This document shows, in pieces, positions 60,908-64,000 of a stretch of 64,000 nt of DNA. Both the position numbers and the translations under genes were made by a program. The stretch's first letter is position 1; each line of letters opens with the position of its first letter. Source of the stretch: Bacillus badius NBRC 15713 (GTDB taxonomy: Bacteria; Bacillota; Bacilli; Bacillales; Domibacillaceae). The stretch is from contig NZ_BCVF01000005.1 of NCBI RefSeq assembly GCF_001591605.1, positions 1 to 64,000 of the forward strand. The letters run 5' to 3'. Under the pieces are notes generated by a model, which was given only the letters and a program-made list of their open reading frames with translations, ran no database searches and was not told the DNA's origin.

Positions 60908-62212
60908 ATGGCACAATTAGAACAGAGTGAACCGAGGGCAAAACGGCCGTTTTGGGGATTGTACTTTTCTCTGCCCGTTTTATCATGGGCGTTATATGAC
61001 TTTGCAAATACAATTTTCTCTTCCAATATTATTACGATCTTTTTTCCATTTTATCTGCAGGAAACCATCGGGGGAAATGAACAGCTTAACCAAATAGCAA
61101 GCACCTTTATTTCCTATGCCAATGCAGCGGCCAGCCTGCTTCTTGTGCTGTTTTCGCCTCTTTTCGGCGTCTTGATTGACCGGACCGGCAAGAAGAAGCG
61201 CTACATTATTCCGTTCACGATCGTTTGTGTTGCCTGTACGATTTTAATGGGGCTTGCGGCTTCCGCCGATACTCCGCAGCGTTTCGCCGGCCTGCCCGTT
61301 TCGCTTGTGTTCGTGATTCTGCTGTTTGTAGCTGCCAAGTTTTTCTATCACTCCAGCTTAATTTTTTATGATACGATGCTGGCCGATTTAGGAACGAAGG
61401 AGGAGGTTCCGTTATTGTCCGGCTTTGGCGTAGCAGTCGGCTATATCGGTACGCTCGCCGGCCTTTCTATTTATCCTTTCATTGGGGATGAAAGCTTTCA
61501 CCGGGCGTTTATTCCGACCGCCTTTTTATTTCTTATTTTCTCCCTTCCGCTCATGCTGACAGGACGGGAAACAAGATTGCGGCCTTCTGCTGAAAGACAA
61601 TCTTTTTTGAGCGGGTATCGGGAAATTTTTTCTACGTTTAAGGAAGTCAAGGCTCACCGTGGGATCTTCCTTTTTATGATCGTCTACTTTTTCTTAAATG
61701 ATGCGATCGCTACAGCCATCGCCATGATGGCCGTTTATGCTAAAGCAATTGTTGGCTTTTCTTCAGGTCAATTTATTCTTCTTTACCTTGTCTCCACCAT
61801 TGCCAGCATTGTCGGCTCTTTTCTATTTGGTTATATTACCAAAGCCATTGGTGCCAAAAAAGCCGTCACCCTTGTCGGCCTCGTCCTGCTTGCCGCTCTG
61901 TTGGCTGGCACGTTCGCTGTCAATGAAGCGATGTTTTGGGCGGCTGGCAGTTTGTTCGGCGTGTCCCTTGGCGCCGTCTGGGTGACTTCCCGAACATTTA
62001 TCATCGAGCATACACCCGAGGAGAAAAGAGGGCAATTTTTTGGTCTGTTTGCGTTTTCCGGCAAGGTATCCGCCATGGTCGGCCCCTTCCTGTACGGCAC
62101 CATTACCTTGATTCTCGCTGATTACGGCAATATCGCAAGCCGCACAGCCTTAGGATCTTTAATGATTCTTGTGCTCGCCGGTCTCATCGTTCACCGCCGC
62201 ATTCGCATATAA
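60908..62212 (+). CDS. MFS transporter, UMF1 family
   Basis: A 434-aa major facilitator with twelve helices, of the UMF1/Atg22-like group. It has W-A-L-Y-D-F-A-N-T-I-F-S near residue 27, the loop motif G-V-L-I-D-R-T-G-K-K-K-R, and T-P-E-E-K-R-G-Q-F-F-G-L in the second half. Substrate unknown; related proteins export amino acids or drugs. Its 3' end overlaps the convergent uracil-DNA-glycosylase gene by 54 bp. Confidence 0.85.
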   Translation: MAQLEQSEPRAKRPFWGLYFSLPVLSWALYDFANTIFSSNIITIFFPFYLQETIGGNEQLNQIASTFISYANAAASLLLVLFSPLFGVLIDRTGKKKRYIIPFTIVCVACTILMGLAASADTPQRFAGLPVSLVFVILLFVAAKFFYHSSLIFYDTMLADLGTKEEVPLLSGFGVAVGYIGTLAGLSIYPFIGDESFHRAFIPTAFLFLIFSLPLMLTGRETRLRPSAERQSFLSGYREIFSTFKEVKAHRGIFLFMIVYFFLNDAIATAIAMMAVYAKAIVGFSSGQFILLYLVSTIASIVGSFLFGYITKAIGAKKAVTLVGLVLLAALLAGTFAVNEAMFWAAGSLFGVSLGAVWVTSRTFIIEHTPEEKRGQFFGLFAFSGKVSAMVGPFLYGTITLILADYGNIASRTALGSLMILVLAGLIVHRRIRI

Positions 62213-62854
62213 GTCCGGATGCCTCACCAATCTTTCCAGCTTGTCCATATCCTCATGAATCAGCTCCAGCAGCTGGCGATTGTAGAAGATGGAAGCCGGA
62301 TGAAAGGTCGGAAAAATCACGTACTCTTTATCTGTCCATTCATACTCGCTGCTTTCCAGGCTCTTCAGCCGTTTCACCGGCTGCTTCATCAGACGGCCAT
62401 GTGCTTCTGTCACTTTTAGATCCGGTCCGCATAAGCGTTTTAAGCCGATATTGCCGAGCGTGACAATGAGCGGGGATTGGACATGCTCTATTTCATAGTC
62501 AAGCAAGGGCGCATGAGCCAAAATCTCCGCGGAGGACGGGGCACGGTTGTACTTTCTTCGTACCGTCTCTCCGGCTCTTGTCCGCTTTTCCCGCCATTTA
62601 TAAGGGCGGCTTCTAACGGCGCTGGTTATGTATACTTCTTCCCTTGACACGCCGGCTCTTTCCAAAAATTTCATCAATTCATTGCCCGCCCTGCCGCTGA
62701 AGGGAATGCCGTTATGGATTTCTGTTTCTCCCGGCGCCTCGCCGACAAGCAGGAGCTTCGGCTTTTCAGGGCCGGCTCCATAAACAAACCCTTCAACGGG
62801 ATAAGGGCTAATCCGTTTTCTTCCGAGTTCCGCCAGCCATTCTGGTATTCTCAT
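62159..62854 (-). CDS. Uracil-DNA glycosylase-superfamily protein without Fe-S cysteines
   Basis: A 231-aa protein of the UDG fold: motif 1 V-G-E-A-P-G-E-T-E (about 37-45), G-I-P-F-S-G-R-A-G-N-E-L, and motif 2 F-H-P-A-S-I-F near residue 183. It aligns with family 4 UDGs, but only one Cys is present (L-C-G-P); the positions of the cluster ligands read S-R-P-Y and A-P-L-L-D, with a basic insert of about 16 residues (K-W-R-E-K-R-T-R). It may be a cluster-free uracil or hypoxanthine glycosylase. It overlaps the UMF1 gene tail to tail. Confidence 0.8.
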   Translation of the reverse strand: MRIPEWLAELGRKRISPYPVEGFVYGAGPEKPKLLLVGEAPGETEIHNGIPFSGRAGNELMKFLERAGVSREEVYITSAVRSRPYKWREKRTRAGETVRRKYNRAPSSAEILAHAPLLDYEIEHVQSPLIVTLGNIGLKRLCGPDLKVTEAHGRLMKQPVKRLKSLESSEYEWTDKEYVIFPTFHPASIFYNRQLLELIHEDMDKLERLVRHPDLYANAAVNDETGEHKNH

Positions 62855-63029
62855 CCGCTATATCTCCCTTCCCACTGTTGGGCGCAAGGCATTAGCTCAG
62901 CAACTGGAAAGCAGCCGCGCCGATCGCTGCTTCTTCGGCCTGCACAGCCTTTATCCTCCGCCCTTTCTATTGAATCTATACCCGCTCCCTGCTATCTGTT
63001 AACTACTGGTGATTTTCTTGCAAAATGAC

Positions 63030-63060
63030 TTTGAGCCGCAAGCGATGCTTGCGGCTCAAA
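63030..63060 (-). terminator. Hairpin after the TRAP permease gene
   Basis: TTTGAGCCGCAAGC / GCTTGCGGCTCAAA perfect 14-bp arms, 5 bp beyond the stop. Confidence 0.8.
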
Positions 63061-63064
63061 AACT

Positions 63065-64000
63065 TTATACAATTTTGGATGTCGGGATATCCGGCCGTGC
63101 TTTCGAGCGGGCAAGAAGCTGCTGGATTAACACAAGAGCAAGAATGCCCAAGCCGATAATATCTGTCCACATGCCTGGAATGATTAATGTCACGGAGCCG
63201 GCTAAGCACAAAGCAGCTAGCGGCAGCGGCAGGTCTGCGATTAAATATCGTTCCAGCGCTGCGCTCAGCCCGAGAATGCCGATAATTGCCGTAGCAGCCA
63301 CCCAAGCAACCTCAAGCGGGCTCGTAACGTCCTGCATCAGGATCACCGGCGAAAAGACGAAGATGTACGGAATGATGAACCCGGACAAAGCAAGCCGCAA
63401 TGCTTCGAACCCCGTTTTGTTTGGACTGGCGCCGGCGATTCCGGCTCCCGCGAATGCAGCTAGGGCAACCGGCGGCGTCACATTGGCTAGAATCCCGAAA
63501 TAAAAGACAAACATATGAGTAACAAATGGCGCGACGCCGAGCTCAAGCAGGGCTGGAGCAGCCATCGTTGCCGTAATAATGTAGGTCGGAATGGATGGCA
63601 GCCCCATTCCCATAATAATACACGCAATCATCGTAAAGACCAGCGTCAGGAACATGTCTCCTTGACCAAGCACGAGAATAGATTGCGTCAGCTTTGGCCC
63701 AAGACCTGTCAGCGTGCTGACGCCTACGATCAAGCCGACCATTGCACACGACATGGCAACCCCGAGCGCTGAACGGACACCATCTTCCATGGCTCCCAAG
63801 ATCTCTTTCGGCCCCATTCTTGTTTCCTTGTTAAACCAGCTGACAACGATTGAAAGAACAATCGCATAAAAAGCAGCATATAGCGGAGTCTTCCCAGCAA
63901 TCAGCATGCCGATCAGCACAACAATCGGGATGAGCAAATGGCCGCCTTTTTTAAACACTTGCCATAAGTTAGGCAGCTCCTCTTTGGACATGCCGCGAAG
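63065..64000 (-). CDS. TRAP transporter fused permease (DctM part), 5' end outside the window
   Basis: The frame is open to the window edge; an internal ATG at 63991 is probably not the start, since fused TRAP permeases are about twice as long. The visible 311 residues hold several DctM helices: G-M-G-L-P-S-I-P-T-Y-I, N-V-T-P-P-V-A-L-A-A-F-A-G-A-G-I-A-G, and a C-terminal membrane tail. It imports organic acids with a TAXI/DctP-type binding protein that should lie outside the window. Confidence 0.85.
   Translation of the reverse strand, partial: LRGMSKEELPNLWQVFKKGGHLLIPIVVLIGMLIAGKTPLYAAFYAIVLSIVVSWFNKETRMGPKEILGAMEDGVRSALGVAMSCAMVGLIVGVSTLTGLGPKLTQSILVLGQGDMFLTLVFTMIACIIMGMGLPSIPTYIITATMAAPALLELGVAPFVTHMFVFYFGILANVTPPVALAAFAGAGIAGASPNKTGFEALRLALSGFIIPYIFVFSPVILMQDVTSPLEVAWVAATAIIGILGLSAALERYLIADLPLPLAALCLAGSVTLIIPGMWTDIIGLGILALVLIQQLLARSKARPDIPTSKIV

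Noticed and set aside
60654-61013. 119-codon minus-strand frame over the UMF1 gene start
   Set aside because: It overlaps the UMF1 ribosome binding site and start and the better supported 46-aa gene in another frame.

Overview
The window looks like a chromosomal segment of a spore-forming Bacillaceae bacterium with moderate GC (genus not resolved). The support is a LiaI-LiaH-LiaF-LiaS-LiaR cell-envelope stress operon, CcpA-type cre sites, frequent TTG/GTG starts behind strong AGGAGG-type ribosome binding sites, a PpaC-type pyrophosphatase, YvdTSR-like and TcyP-like genes, and many hairpin-plus-T-run terminators. I see no tRNA, rRNA, CRISPR array, prophage or intact insertion sequence. One internally deleted transposase remnant is present.

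Layout. 0-7.6 kb: a hypothetical gene, the magnesium transporter mgtE, a CNNM/CorC membrane protein, and a lipid/envelope cluster (polysaccharide deacetylase, DedA, MGDG-synthase-type glycosyltransferase, DedA). 7.6-14.8 kb: a 47-aa ORF, the cystine transporter tcyP, cardiolipin synthase, a 35-aa peptide gene with a strong promoter, nitronate monooxygenase, and a GlcD-like FAD oxidase. 14.8-20 kb: a CdaR-type regulator divergent from a cre-controlled operon (DAO-type oxidase, ornithine-cyclodeaminase-family enzyme, Na+/solute symporter). 20-25.4 kb: a lipid kinase, a MerR-like protein, a HAD phosphatase, then a four-gene operon pairing a CarH-like cobalamin photosensory domain with a PAS-STAS protein. 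25.5-31.4 kb: an acetolactate-synthase-like enzyme divergent from a second CdaR paralogue, then an aldehyde dehydrogenase and a DapL-like aminotransferase. 31.6-35.2 kb: the lia operon.

35.4-54.7 kb is a polyamine/diamine/glutarate region. It holds a potABCD importer with an XRE-cupin regulator, a TetR-SMR efflux trio, a PatA-type diamine aminotransferase with an aminoaldehyde dehydrogenase, a sigma-54 activator, a small biotinyl-like protein, glutamate dehydrogenase, a PuuP-like putrescine permease, the glutarate hydroxylase GlaH, a DUF3870 protein, L-2-hydroxyglutarate oxidase LhgO and a GntR regulator. Uptake, transamination, aldehyde oxidation, glutarate hydroxylation and 2-oxoglutarate/glutamate interconversion are all encoded in this one region.

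The main regulatory observation is that the aminoaldehyde dehydrogenase, glutamate dehydrogenase and PuuP genes each have a -24/-12 sigma-54 promoter. Upstream of each lie two copies of a 16-bp palindromic motif, TATGC-N6-GMATA-like, always exactly 19 bp apart. These are good candidates for the binding sites of the activator encoded at 45047-47176, and they define a local regulon.

54.8-64 kb: a 36-aa Cys-rich peptide, a DUF4003 protein, AlaX-type alanyl-tRNA editing protein, the peptide transporter DtpT, pyrophosphatase PpaC, a 46-aa peptide, a UMF1-type MFS protein, an unusual uracil-DNA glycosylase-family protein lacking cluster cysteines, and the C-terminal part of a TRAP fused permease cut by the window edge.
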